A stretch of DNA of 64,000 bases, taken from contig JAJDHD010000002.1 of assembly GCA_030266015.1 (NCBI GenBank), positions 1 through 64,000 of the forward strand, given 5' to 3'. Positions 17,180-25,635 of the stretch are shown here, in pieces (position 1 is the stretch's first letter; every line of letters starts with the position of its first letter). The notes below the pieces were generated by a model that had not been told where the DNA came from, did not search any database, and saw only the letters and a program-made list of their open reading frames with translations. This DNA comes from Christensenellaceae bacterium OttesenSCG-928-K19 (lineage in GTDB: Bacteria > Bacillota > Clostridia > Christensenellales > Christensenellaceae). Made by a program: the position numbers and the translations under genes.

Positions 17180-17784
17180 GTCTTTTGGGGAAAGTAAGGA
17201 ACCGCATACGGGATAAAAGCGGCGCGTCCATTCTCATAGCATTGGTATTGATGATTGTATTGCTTACTGTAGGCGTGTCTGTGCTCACGGCGGCAAACGT
17301 GTCTGTGCAAAGCACGGCCAATGTCTTGCAAAAAAAGCAGCTTTATTACGCGGCACGTTCGGTGGCGGATTCGGTGACGCGTGGCCTGACAGAGGACACT
17401 CGTGTGGCGGCGGTGTGGAGCGACTATATAGGGCAAAACTGGGATGAGATAAGAAAAAACAATGATGAAGGCGGTTATCCATATTTTGTGTGCGGGCTTT
17501 TGTCTGGCGATTTGCCAGAGGAGCTTCGTGCACAAGGCAGCAGTAGCCTGAATATGGAGCCGCTTCATGTGTATTTTACCGGCGATGATGTTGTGGATGA
17601 TGCGGGCGGTATCAAAGACGGCACGGTGATGATGGTCGACTTTGTCATATATTATGGCGATAACGCGGATGAGCAGATGCAATATCACCTGAACGCAAGC
17701 TACCGGTATAACCAGGATGAAGCGAAGGCCGGCAAAACAGGTTGGAACCTGGAGGGGTATGGGCAAAACGCATATGACGGATAA
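17176..17784 (+). CDS. PilX/GspK-like minor pilin
   Basis: A 202-residue protein with a basic N-terminus and DKSGASILIALVLMIVLLTV, resembling the PilX N-terminal domain. If cut after the Gly, mature residue 5 is Ile and not Glu. That is the known feature of GspK/PilX-type subunits, which cap the tip and need not neutralise a preceding subunit. The remainder is soluble and hydrophilic. Its ATG overlaps the preceding gene by four bases (ATGA) and the next gene starts inside its end. Confidence 0.78.
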   Translation: MSLLGKVRNRIRDKSGASILIALVLMIVLLTVGVSVLTAANVSVQSTANVLQKKQLYYAARSVADSVTRGLTEDTRVAAVWSDYIGQNWDEIRKNNDEGGYPYFVCGLLSGDLPEELRAQGSSSLNMEPLHVYFTGDDVVDDAGGIKDGTVMMVDFVIYYGDNADEQMQYHLNASYRYNQDEAKAGKTGWNLEGYGQNAYDG

Positions 17785-18115
17785 AAGCGGAAAAAGAAAC
17801 TGCAAGAGTGGTGAAATGCTGATTGAAACGATCATCAGCATAGCGGTTTTTGCGTTAGTGATTGTAACGGTTAGCTCGCTAATCGCTGCTGCCTATCGTA
17901 TGCTGGGGCAGGCGCAGAGCGAGGATACGCGGATAGCGGAGGCATGCGGGCGGATTGAGCTGCTATCTGATGAGGAGCTTGCGGAGGGCGATTTGGCCGG
18001 GCTGGAGTATTCGTTTAAACTGACGGAAACATCGCCGGAGGGGGCGTCTGCAACACAAAATGTGACAGTGCACAGGGAGGATGAAATTGTATTCTTTGCT
18101 CCAGAAAATCCTTGA
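17759..18115 (+). CDS. PilV/GspI-like minor pilin
   Basis: A 118-residue prepilin with KSG before EMLIETIISIAVFALVIVTV; cutting after the Gly leaves Glu at position 5. The small size and MLIETIISIAVFAL fit the PilV/GspI class of minor pilins. Two starts are possible: ATG 17759, three bases after GGAGG, or ATG 17774, which overlaps the previous stop in an ATG...TAA arrangement and would give 113 residues. Both lead to the same mature protein. Coupled to its neighbours on both sides. Confidence 0.8.
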   Translation: MGKTHMTDKSGKRNCKSGEMLIETIISIAVFALVIVTVSSLIAAAYRMLGQAQSEDTRIAEACGRIELLSDEELAEGDLAGLEYSFKLTETSPEGASATQNVTVHREDEIVFFAPENP

Positions 18116-18683
18116 CAGGTTTTGCCGGAAGCTGCCGGGAACAAAAAAAGCATTCACGCTTATAGAGCTTGTGATTGCCCTTGCGATATTTGGTGTTTTT
18201 TCGGCGGGGGTTGTAGGCGTGTTGGTTCCTGCCGTCAATGTGTATACAAACGCAATCCAAGGCTCGGATGCCCGGCTGATTGCATCTAACATAATGGGCA
18301 CAATTGAAAATGAATTGATTTATGCACAGCAAGACGATGCGTTCCCGTTAGCAGTGAAAGACGAGGGCGAAGTTTTGCAGTTTAAGGGAGGCTCTCCCGC
18401 AAGGGCTGTTTCTTTCACCTCTATTAATCCAGAGACAAAAGAGCAGGATTACCTTTATTATTCCATAAGTCCGTATGGGGGAACCGGCACGGATGTGACA
18501 GGATACGAACTGTATTATGATGTGCCTTATTACAAAAATTTTCAGGTGCGACTTTCTTTTTCGATGGATAACCACAATGTTGTTGAGGCTTTGGTGGATG
18601 TACTGGACAGGAACGGAGATGTGGCCTATACGCTGACAAGCAGGCTGCGGCCGCTTGCGTATTATTCGAGCAGGGAAAGCTAA
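18081..18683 (+). CDS. PilW/GspJ-like minor pilin with Ala at the cleavage site
   Basis: A 200-residue prepilin beginning inside the preceding gene, with GGGAGG before its ATG. The 24-residue leader ends in TKKA and is followed by FTLIELVIALAIFGVFSAG. Position -1 is Ala where Gly is nearly universal; Glu at +5 is kept. Cleavage by PilD may be slow or altered. The globular domain has strand-rich segments (DYLYYSISPYGGTGTD) as in PilW/GspJ. Last gene of the operon; no clear terminator follows. Confidence 0.82.
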   Translation: MKLYSLLQKILDRFCRKLPGTKKAFTLIELVIALAIFGVFSAGVVGVLVPAVNVYTNAIQGSDARLIASNIMGTIENELIYAQQDDAFPLAVKDEGEVLQFKGGSPARAVSFTSINPETKEQDYLYYSISPYGGTGTDVTGYELYYDVPYYKNFQVRLSFSMDNHNVVEALVDVLDRNGDVAYTLTSRLRPLAYYSSRES

Positions 18684-19135
18684 CGGTAAACGGAGCGCGG
18701 GCAGGTGCTGCCATGTTGTCATCTGATGATAGAAAGATCCGTTTTATATCTGTGGATTTAAAAAATAGAATAAGCTATACGGAAACGAAAGAGCCTTCCC
18801 TTTTTGCAAATCGGCGGAGACAATCAGAGGTATTAAGAAACATAATCTAATCTGGCGAAAACCGTAAAATAACGAAAATAAGAACTGCGAATGAACATCT
18901 TATTGACATCGTTGTGGACATGTGCGGGTATTCTTTGAAAAATGCGAATTATTTCCGGGAATTTCAGGCTTTTCTCTTGCCAATGTAATGCAAAGTCTGG
19001 TATCATTATGAAAACCAATCTGCAAAGAATCCTGATATGATAGAAAGCTTTGGCGCTGTGAAACTAATGATGTTTAAGGTTGCCAAATTTTTAAAAGTTG
19101 CGGCTGGTGTTTAGTAAGTGCCGTTAGGGGGATCT
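18684..19135. other. intergenic region without a gene
   Basis: About 450 bases, A+T-richer than the pilin genes, with no convincing coding frame. The only signal seen is a possible plus-strand promoter near its end (18977-19006). No terminator for the minor pilin operon was found. Confidence 0.5.
18977..19006 (+). promoter_or_regulatory. possible promoter of the helix-turn-helix gene
   Basis: TTGCCA (18977-18982), an 18-base spacer and TATCAT (19001-19006). Start of transcription would be near 19012, about 120 bases before the gene. Confidence 0.45.
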
Positions 19136-19405
19136 ATGGCTGCAAAAGCAACCCGGTTTGCTTATTTGATGGACCGCATGGGTATTAAGTCAAGTGTGTT
19201 GTCAGAGCAGACAGGAATTGATAAAACATTAATAAGCAGGTGGAAGACCGGCCAACGGAAATTGACGGCAACCAGCAGGTATGTGCAAAAGATTGCCGCT
19301 TATTTTTTGTCACAGGAAGGTGCGTGCCAAAAACTGGAGAGAACGCTGCTTGCCTATGGGCTGGAAGAGGCGACAGGCTCGTTGGAGGAAAACCTTATCT
19401 TTTGA
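19136..19405 (+). CDS. XRE-like helix-turn-helix protein, probably the N-terminal half of a split gene
   Basis: An 89-residue protein with a Cro/CI-type DNA-binding domain: RFAYLMDRMGIKSSVLSEQTG then IDKTLISRWKTGQRKLT (about residues 6-42). GGGGG lies 4-5 bases before the ATG; an upstream GTG at 19118 is in frame but lacks a site. The frame ends at TGA (19403-19405), and the same frame stays open without another stop until 20596. The next protein lacks an ATG for about 50 codons. The two were probably one regulator of about 485 residues. Confidence 0.7.
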   Translation: MAAKATRFAYLMDRMGIKSSVLSEQTGIDKTLISRWKTGQRKLTATSRYVQKIAAYFLSQEGACQKLERTLLAYGLEEATGSLEENLIF

Positions 19406-19420
19406 CTGAGCGAGCAAGAT

Positions 19421-20596
19421 TTGCCGAGCAGATCCATCCGGCGGGCAAAGCAACCCGTTGCTGCCGATGAATATATAGCAAATTTCAATGTGTTTTTGGG
19501 CAATGAGGGGTTGTGCAATGCATTGCTCACATTGTTGGATTATATTTCCAGTTGCCCGGGCGAGAAAGAAGTTATCGCGGTGATGGGGCGCGCATACCAG
19601 CGTATATTGGAGTCGCCGGAGTTCTTAGAAGCGTTTAAGAACAAGCTTCATATGGCATATCGGAATGGCGTTCGCATAGTAGTAATTGGGGATGACGGTT
19701 TTGAATCCGGTGGAATTGACTGCGGCTATTGGCTATGGGCTAATTTAAACGGGTATGCACGCAGCGTTACCTGTGCATCCAGGCAGAAGCTTGAGGGAAT
19801 GGATGCCTGTATGGTGGTGAAGGATTGTGTAGCCCTGCGAGTAATCAATGATCCGGGTGCGAAGGATGGGCTCTATACGGCAATGTTTACCGACGAAGCC
19901 ACTGTGCGGCAGGTTTTTGATGCTTGCGGCCGCTATGCGAAGATGGTGGAGCCTTGTTATTCTTGCGGGTTTATGGATACGCCTTCCGGCTTATTGCTTG
20001 ATTTTCACAAAGAAGAATTGCTGCGGTCGCCGGTGTATCTTTATACACGGACACCCTCGTTTGGGACGATTGCGCAGGACAAAGCGCACCTGTGTACACA
20101 AACGACACAAAGTGAGGCGCGTAAGCGTACAGAACAGCTTCCGGTTTTGTTTTATACACCGGTGCAATATGATGACTATGCGGCGATAAGGCACATTTAT
20201 TGTATCGAGGATATTGAGGGCTTGTTGTTGCCTGGGCGGCATGAAAATAAAGCGTTTTCCATGGCGTTTGGCAAAAAAACGAATTATTCTGGAAAGCGCC
20301 TGAAAAGCCAGTTAATGGATATATACCGATGGCTAGGTATAAAAAATAATTATGAAGTTGCTTTTGTGCCGGCGCGTGTGGCAGAGCAGATTCCCGTGGA
20401 GCTCCTGAGTGTGGAAGGCAGTTTTACGGTTGCATGGCTGCAGGATGGCTCCGGCTCTACCTGCATCAAAGGTGGCAGCCAGGGTGCAGTGCATGAATAT
20501 GCGCGGAACTTGTGGGAAGGAATTCCACAGGTTTATAAAAACAAACATAACAATATGAAGCTGTTGCGTACGTGGATTGACACGATCAATGTTTAG
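19421..20596 (+). CDS. unrecognised C-terminal domain, in frame with the preceding HTH gene
   Basis: A 391-residue frame counted from a TTG at 19421, fifteen bases after the preceding TGA and in the same frame. No ribosome site is visible before the TTG. The sequence is soluble, alpha/beta, with FLGNEGLCNALLTLLDYISSC at the start and RNGVRIVVIGDDGFESGG near residue 80. I do not recognise the family. A ligand-sensing or partner-binding part of an HTH regulator is an inference from the arrangement. It precedes an OmpR-type response regulator by 24 bases. Confidence 0.55.
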   Translation: MPSRSIRRAKQPVAADEYIANFNVFLGNEGLCNALLTLLDYISSCPGEKEVIAVMGRAYQRILESPEFLEAFKNKLHMAYRNGVRIVVIGDDGFESGGIDCGYWLWANLNGYARSVTCASRQKLEGMDACMVVKDCVALRVINDPGAKDGLYTAMFTDEATVRQVFDACGRYAKMVEPCYSCGFMDTPSGLLLDFHKEELLRSPVYLYTRTPSFGTIAQDKAHLCTQTTQSEARKRTEQLPVLFYTPVQYDDYAAIRHIYCIEDIEGLLLPGRHENKAFSMAFGKKTNYSGKRLKSQLMDIYRWLGIKNNYEVAFVPARVAEQIPVELLSVEGSFTVAWLQDGSGSTCIKGGSQGAVHEYARNLWEGIPQVYKNKHNNMKLLRTWIDTINV

Positions 20597-20620
20597 AGGG
20601 TAAAGGTATAAGAAGAGAGT

Positions 20621-21301
20621 ATGAAAAGAAGAACCACATTGCTGTTGGTGGAAGATTCCGTAGATTTGCTGCTGATCAACCGCCACTATCTTGAAAAGCT
20701 GGGATACCGGGTGTTGTGCACAGAAACGCTGGCAGATGCAAAAAAAGCGTTGATAAAATCAAACCCGGATTTAATTGTACTTGATATTATGCTGCCAGAT
20801 GGATCTGGGCTTGATTTTTTATCGGTCATCCGGGAGCGGACACAGGCTCCGGTTATTTTCCTGACCTGCCTAACAGATAAAAAAGATATTGTGGAAGGCT
20901 TAAAGCGTGGCGGAGACGATTATATTACTAAGCCCTATGAGCTTGAGGTGCTGGGTGCGCGAATTGAGGCGCGGCTTAGACGGGCACAAAAAGAAGACCG
21001 GGAGTGGAGTTTTGGAACGTTGACGCTGGATGTGTTTGCGCGGCGAGCTTTTATAAATGGCGAGGACGCCATGCTGCAGCCAAAGGAATTCACATTGCTG
21101 CAGTTTTTGGCGAAAAACGAAGGTGTTACATTTACCAATGAGGAATTGTTTGATGTGGTGTGGGGCGATTCAAAGCGAAGCGATAGCAGCACCATCAAGT
21201 CACGCCTTTATAACATAAAAAAGAAGCTGGACATGAAAGAGGGGGATGGATGGAAAATAGAGCGTGTGGCAAAAAACCGCTACCGTTTTATCCGTAGCTG
21301 A
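20621..21301 (+). CDS. OmpR/PhoB-family response regulator
   Basis: A 226-residue two-component regulator. The receiver domain (about 5-120) has the acidic pocket E11/D12, the phosphorylation site D55 (LIVLDIMLPDGSG), Thr in LTCLTD and Lys in ITKPYE. A winged-helix DNA-binding domain follows (about 130-225, with KEFTLLQFLAKNEG and the DSSTIKSRLYNIKKKL recognition region). It is tail-to-tail with a histidine kinase gene, the stops overlapping by 22 bases, so the two are almost certainly partners despite opposite orientation. It may share a transcript with the HTH gene upstream. Confidence 0.93.
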   Translation: MKRRTTLLLVEDSVDLLLINRHYLEKLGYRVLCTETLADAKKALIKSNPDLIVLDIMLPDGSGLDFLSVIRERTQAPVIFLTCLTDKKDIVEGLKRGGDDYITKPYELEVLGARIEARLRRAQKEDREWSFGTLTLDVFARRAFINGEDAMLQPKEFTLLQFLAKNEGVTFTNEELFDVVWGDSKRSDSSTIKSRLYNIKKKLDMKEGDGWKIERVAKNRYRFIRS

Positions 21302-23226
21302 AATGTAATGGAGGTGCCCTTGCCTTCCTCACTTGAGAGGGAAATTGTGCCATTGTGGGCTTCTATAATACGTTTGGAGATATAAAGCCCCAGCCCTGTG
21401 CTTTTTTTGTCGGGGCGTTTTTTCTTTGATGTACTGAAACGGTCAAATATATTTTCCAGTTGAGCGGCGGGGATACCGCTGCCGTTGTCCTGCACGGTGA
21501 CGGAAATAAAGTTCCCTGACTTGCGGGCGGCAATGGTGATGGTTCCATTCTTTGTATGGCGAACCGCATTTGTAATCAGGTTCACCAGCACCTGTGTAAT
21601 GCGGTCGGCGTCCATTTCCACAAGGGGCAATCCAGGTTCAATCTCTGTAACAAGCGAATTATGGTGTTCATTTAAAATAGGAAAATAGGTATCGATGGTT
21701 TTGCCGATAACACTACTGATGTCTGCAGCCTGCATATTCCAGGCCATGCGGTCTTCCTCAATGCGGGTAACGTCTAAAAGCTGCTCTACCATAAGCGCAA
21801 GGCGTTGCGCTTCCGAAGAGATCAGCCTCAGGTTTCCGATGTAGTCTTTGTTTTTTTCGTCGCCTTCCAGGTGCTGGCGTGTGATCTGTGCATAGCCGGA
21901 CATAATGGCCAGCGGCATTTTCAGCTCATGAGAAACATTAGATAAAAATTGCACGCGCAGCTCATCAATGTGATGAAGGGCTTTATTTTCGGCGCTTAAG
22001 GCACGGTCTTTTTCTTTGATCTGCGAAAGCTCTTGGTGGATGCGGATAAATTGTAGGAATAGCGCTATCATCTGCGAAAACAGCATGACGAGGACGGCTG
22101 TGCTGAAGATGGCGATGCTTGTCATGTCACGGAAATAAAAGACTTCGTTGACGTAAGCAGCGGCAAAAATAATCAATCCGATGAGGGCGAGCCATTGATC
22201 CAGGGAGAGCTGGCGTATGTTTCGGAAAATACGGATAGCCATGTAGATGGCGCCAAACAGGAACAAAAGCTGGGGAATAAGCAACAGGGAAGAATAAATA
22301 CGGGATGGAGTGAACAAAATAAGGCATATATATCCTATGGCTATAGCCAAAAACGCAATATGGACAGGCTTGTGCATGTGGCCGGGAAAAAAGGCGCGCA
22401 GGTATTCCATAAAGAATATAAAAATCAAGATGATGGAAAGGTATTCCAGGCCATAGGTGAAATGCCAAGAGGTGAATGGGGAGAGCGTATGGAAAAGCTT
22501 GATACCAACCAAGGCCTCGCGAAAGAACAAGGCAAGGCAGGCCAGCGAAAAAAACAGGTTTGCGCGTTGCTTTGGATGAAACAGGAACAATCCAAAATGT
22601 AGCAAAAAAGCGGCGCACAATATGCCAAGGCGGAAAGACTTGTCAAAGGTGCGGGCAGTATCAAATTGGGTCATTGGTCCAGGAGTGCCAACAAGCAAAA
22701 ACACACCGCTGCCTGCCCGGCCCCAATAGTTGGCGTAGTGTAGCACAATCTCTATGGTACCGTTATGTGAAGATACAGTGTATACGAATTGTTTTGTCTG
22801 GGGTGTGGATTCTTCTTCGGTGGGGCCAACAAAACCAACATCGACGATGTGCTCTCCCTCTATAAAGATGCGGGACGCATAATCTGGCGTGGAAAATTGC
22901 AATGTATAGGGCTGTGTGTCCGGTAGGGTCAAGATAAGTCGGTGTGTTCCATAAGCATAATCTGGCGATATGCTCTCGCCCTGCCGGTTCCCAATCTCGG
23001 ATGGCAGGAGCAGTTCTTCTGGAAAATGCTCCCAGCTGCCGACGCTGGCGAGTTTATAGTCAAATGAAAACCCGGAAAGATCCACATGGCCATTTTGTTC
23101 TGTCTCCACCTGTTCATATGGAACAGGATTTATGTTTCCGATGATCTGGAAAAATATAAATAATATAATGAGGAATGCGGCAAAAGCAAGTATATTTTTT
23201 CTTCTTTCCGACATAGGCCAACCCAT
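21280..23226 (-). CDS. 7TMR-DISM sensor histidine kinase
   Basis: A 648-residue kinase. A membrane helix (about 11-30) is followed by an extracellular beta-rich domain (about 45-185) and seven hydrophobic segments (about 198-392), the 7TMR-DISM arrangement; the outer domain often binds carbohydrate. A short coiled coil leads to HisKA with phospho-acceptor H433 (NVSHELKMPLA), and HATPase-c with N box (NLITNAVRH), G1 (DNGSGIP) and G2 (GLGLYISK). Starts at 23226 or 23214 are both possible, neither with a strong ribosome site. Partner of the convergent response regulator. Confidence 0.92.
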   Translation of the reverse strand: MGWPMSERRKNILAFAAFLIILFIFFQIIGNINPVPYEQVETEQNGHVDLSGFSFDYKLASVGSWEHFPEELLLPSEIGNRQGESISPDYAYGTHRLILTLPDTQPYTLQFSTPDYASRIFIEGEHIVDVGFVGPTEEESTPQTKQFVYTVSSHNGTIEIVLHYANYWGRAGSGVFLLVGTPGPMTQFDTARTFDKSFRLGILCAAFLLHFGLFLFHPKQRANLFFSLACLALFFREALVGIKLFHTLSPFTSWHFTYGLEYLSIILIFIFFMEYLRAFFPGHMHKPVHIAFLAIAIGYICLILFTPSRIYSSLLLIPQLLFLFGAIYMAIRIFRNIRQLSLDQWLALIGLIIFAAAYVNEVFYFRDMTSIAIFSTAVLVMLFSQMIALFLQFIRIHQELSQIKEKDRALSAENKALHHIDELRVQFLSNVSHELKMPLAIMSGYAQITRQHLEGDEKNKDYIGNLRLISSEAQRLALMVEQLLDVTRIEEDRMAWNMQAADISSVIGKTIDTYFPILNEHHNSLVTEIEPGLPLVEMDADRITQVLVNLITNAVRHTKNGTITIAARKSGNFISVTVQDNGSGIPAAQLENIFDRFSTSKKKRPDKKSTGLGLYISKRIIEAHNGTISLSSEEGKGTSITFQLRIKR

Positions 23227-23286
23227 TCAATTTACTTTGGACTTATGGGTTTATTATAGCATTATGGCTTTTATGGTGCAATGCTG

Positions 23287-23832
23287 CTATATCTGATATA
23301 CATATTGATACAAGATGTCGACGGTTTGCCGCAACGTTTTTCTATCGGCGCGCTGCGGGTAGGACATAATACGGAGCGGTATGGAAGGGGAGCCGGGCCG
23401 TAGAGGCGGCTGCACGTGATCATAGTCATTTAAAACAAACCCGTTACGCTCATAAAAGGCAATCCGTCTTTTTGCCATGTTGGAGCTGGGAGGGGCGACT
23501 TCCAGGAAAATATCTTTTTCGGCCTGTTGCGTTATCTTGTGCAAAAGTTTGCCGCCAATGCCACCGCCGCGAAAATCAGGATCGACCGCAAAATGCTCTA
23601 TAAAATAAAAACCAGGGAAATCCCAGTAAGAAAGCAGGGCAAGAACAGCATCTTCGGTATTTTTTAACAACATCAGTTGGTATTCCTCTTGCAGGAACAA
23701 GGACTGCTGGCCTTCCTTTGTCCGGAACTCTTTGAGAGGAAAAGACCGCTCCAGCAGGCTGAAAAAGGAAGAAAAATCACTTGTGATGGGCAGGCGGTTA
23801 TGATTATATTTCATCAGAATGTTTTTGGTCAT
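23287..23832 (-). CDS. GNAT-family N-acetyltransferase
   Basis: A 181-residue acetyl-CoA-dependent acetyltransferase. The core is YFIEHFAVDPDFRGGGIGGKLLHKI (about 87-111), where RGGGIGG is the pyrophosphate-binding loop, followed by the AFYERNGFV motif of strand 5/helix 4. The substrate is not evident. The start at 23832 follows AGAGG by 8 bases; a longer frame upstream lacks a site. Confidence 0.83.
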   Translation of the reverse strand: MTKNILMKYNHNRLPITSDFSSFFSLLERSFPLKEFRTKEGQQSLFLQEEYQLMLLKNTEDAVLALLSYWDFPGFYFIEHFAVDPDFRGGGIGGKLLHKITQQAEKDIFLEVAPPSSNMAKRRIAFYERNGFVLNDYDHVQPPLRPGSPSIPLRIMSYPQRADRKTLRQTVDILYQYVYQI

Positions 23833-23962
23833 TCGCAATACCTCTTTGGGAATATAATATATAGATTTGATATTATACCGGAATATGATGCAAACTGCAA
23901 AAACCAGACTGATGGTAATGGTATTGAGCTTTAAAATTGCGATGTGAGGACATGGGCACATA

Positions 23963-23995
23963 ACACAAGAGGCGCATTTTTTGCGCCTCTTGTGT
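23963..23995. terminator. strong hairpin without a U-tract
   Basis: A perfect 14-bp stem (23963-23976 with 23982-23995) and a 5-base T loop. It follows the DUF4349 gene on the minus strand and precedes the acetyltransferase. No T run follows on either strand, so it may end transcription poorly or may act as a stabilising or processing hairpin. Confidence 0.5.
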
Positions 23996-24006
23996 GGTGG
24001 TTGATA

Positions 24007-25092
24007 TCATCTGTTTTGCGGGGGCATACCATTTTGCGGTGGAATAGGCGGCTGTGGGCCTGCCATGGGATTTTGCGGGAAGTAAGGCGGTTTTTGTTTC
24101 TTTTCCTTGGGGCCGTGCTTTGCGATCCACCTGCGGCGCAGGAAGCGGGCAAGCTTGACGATTGCGATTACAATGACAGCGATTATTGCAAGGAGTATGA
24201 GGACGGGTGCTGCCGCTGCAAATCCAATCGCAAAGTTTTGCACGAACCGCCCCACACCGGACAAGGAGAGGTTATAGGCGTTTGCGGCGCGCTCGCCAAG
24301 CGGATCACCGTCAGATGTGACTGTTTCGGCAGAGATAATCTCATCGAGTGTTACATAAGCGCTTGCGAATTCCACAAGGCCGTCCATGCTGCGCTGCGAG
24401 CCTTTGTATTGGTCAAGCTCATAAAGCACGTCGGAAAGTTCGCCTTCCAGGGAGACGATATCGTCCATTTTAGTCGCTTCTTCCAGATAGCCAAGCAAGC
24501 GGTCGCGGCGCATTTCCAATATGTCGATGCGTGCTTCTGTGTCAAAATAATTATCTGAAATATCTTCGGTACCGATTTGCTTGTCGCGCACGGTGCCCAC
24601 TCCGGAGAGTGTGTCCAGGAATGAATTGTAGCTTGCAATGGGTATGCGCAAGGTCATGCTAGCATAGCGTGCCGCACCATATTCGTTGGAATCGGCATAG
24701 GTGTTCTCGCTTTCCACATAGCCGCCGACGTTGGCCAGCGCTTTTTTTATTGTGGTATAGTCCTCGTCAAATTGCTTTGTCTCCAGCGCGAAGCTGGCAG
24801 AATAAACAAGCTTGCGGCCTGTCTCTGGCATGGTGACATTTGGCAGGTCTCCGAGATCGCCGACAGATTGGGCAGTGGCTTCTTCTACCATGGGTTCTTC
24901 CGCATATGAATCCTCGTTATAAGAATTATCCGAGCCATAGTTGTATTCGCCTGCATCGGGTGCAGTATCCATGGCGGCTACGGGTGCCTCTGCGGCTACG
25001 TCGTAAACGGTTGCTTTTTCGGAAGAAGAGCAGCCTGCCACAAGCAATAAGCACAATGCACATAATGTAACGATCAATAATTTCTTTTTCAT
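24007..25092 (-). CDS. DUF4349 lipoprotein
   Basis: A 361-residue membrane-bound lipoprotein. A lipobox LVAGC near residue 20 follows a basic start. The region 100-270 is the DUF4349 domain, with MTLRIPIASYNSFLDTLSGVGTV, a coiled coil (EARIDILEMRRDRLLGYLEEATKMDDIVSLEGELSDVLYELD in outline) and a terminal membrane helix (about 297-320) followed by a basic, Pro-rich tail (PPYFPQNPMAGPQPPIPP). The function of the family is unknown. GGAAGG lies 8 bases before the ATG at 25092. Confidence 0.85.
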   Translation of the reverse strand: MKKKLLIVTLCALCLLLVAGCSSSEKATVYDVAAEAPVAAMDTAPDAGEYNYGSDNSYNEDSYAEEPMVEEATAQSVGDLGDLPNVTMPETGRKLVYSASFALETKQFDEDYTTIKKALANVGGYVESENTYADSNEYGAARYASMTLRIPIASYNSFLDTLSGVGTVRDKQIGTEDISDNYFDTEARIDILEMRRDRLLGYLEEATKMDDIVSLEGELSDVLYELDQYKGSQRSMDGLVEFASAYVTLDEIISAETVTSDGDPLGERAANAYNLSLSGVGRFVQNFAIGFAAAAPVLILLAIIAVIVIAIVKLARFLRRRWIAKHGPKEKKQKPPYFPQNPMAGPQPPIPPQNGMPPQNR

Positions 25093-25279
25093 AGAAAACA
25101 CCTTCCTTGTTGGTTATGTGTAACTGTGAAGCGGTTACATAAATAGAAACTGAAGCAGGGTGGATAATATTACTGAAAATCATAAAAAAATTTTGAAATT
25201 AGAAAATTTATGAATAGCAAGCCATGTGGCGTGGTATATATAATATAAAGAATGCGGATGCACAAGGAGGAAGGATGCC

Positions 25280-25486
25280 ATGAAATACAAGGTGATTATT
25301 AGAGAACCAGTGTCGGGAATGGAAAACTACATAGACGACCTGACAAAGGCCAAAGCGATTGAGGAAGCGGCAAAGCAGGCTGCAGATGCAGAGAAAAGGA
25401 TTTACGTGGAATGGACAGACAGTAAGGAGCAATCTGGGTACCTGAATAGGGACGGTGGTATGGATTGCCCGGGTGAACCATGGTGA
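25280..25486 (+). CDS. small acidic protein of unknown function
   Basis: A 68-residue soluble protein preceded by AAGGAGG and followed by a strong terminator, so it is a real single-gene unit. A first strand (MKYKVIIREPV) leads to a helix (LTKAKAIEEAAKQAADAEKRIYVEWTD). I do not recognise a family. Confidence 0.75.
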   Translation: MKYKVIIREPVSGMENYIDDLTKAKAIEEAAKQAADAEKRIYVEWTDSKEQSGYLNRDGGMDCPGEPW

Positions 25487-25507
25487 ATGGTATATAGCAA
25501 TATGAAA

Positions 25508-25538
25508 AAGCGCTGTGGAATTGAGCAGCGCTTTTTTT
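25508..25538 (+). terminator. terminator after the 68-residue gene
   Basis: AAGCGCTG (25508-25515) pairs with CAGCGCTT (25526-25533), with a T-tract continuing to 25538. Preceding A residues extend the stem. Confidence 0.85.
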
Positions 25539-25635
25539 GACGCATGACGGGTAAGGCTGAAGAATCCTTTGGTATAGGTCGCATAGCAAAAAACATAAAC
25601 AACAGAACTAGCGCCTGCCTGTTATGACGGAAAAA

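Noticed and set aside
19380-19450. Selenocysteine at the TGA in the HTH gene
   Set aside because: The protein is a DNA-binding type with no redox motif, and no bacterial SECIS-like hairpin with the usual apical loop was recognised after the TGA.
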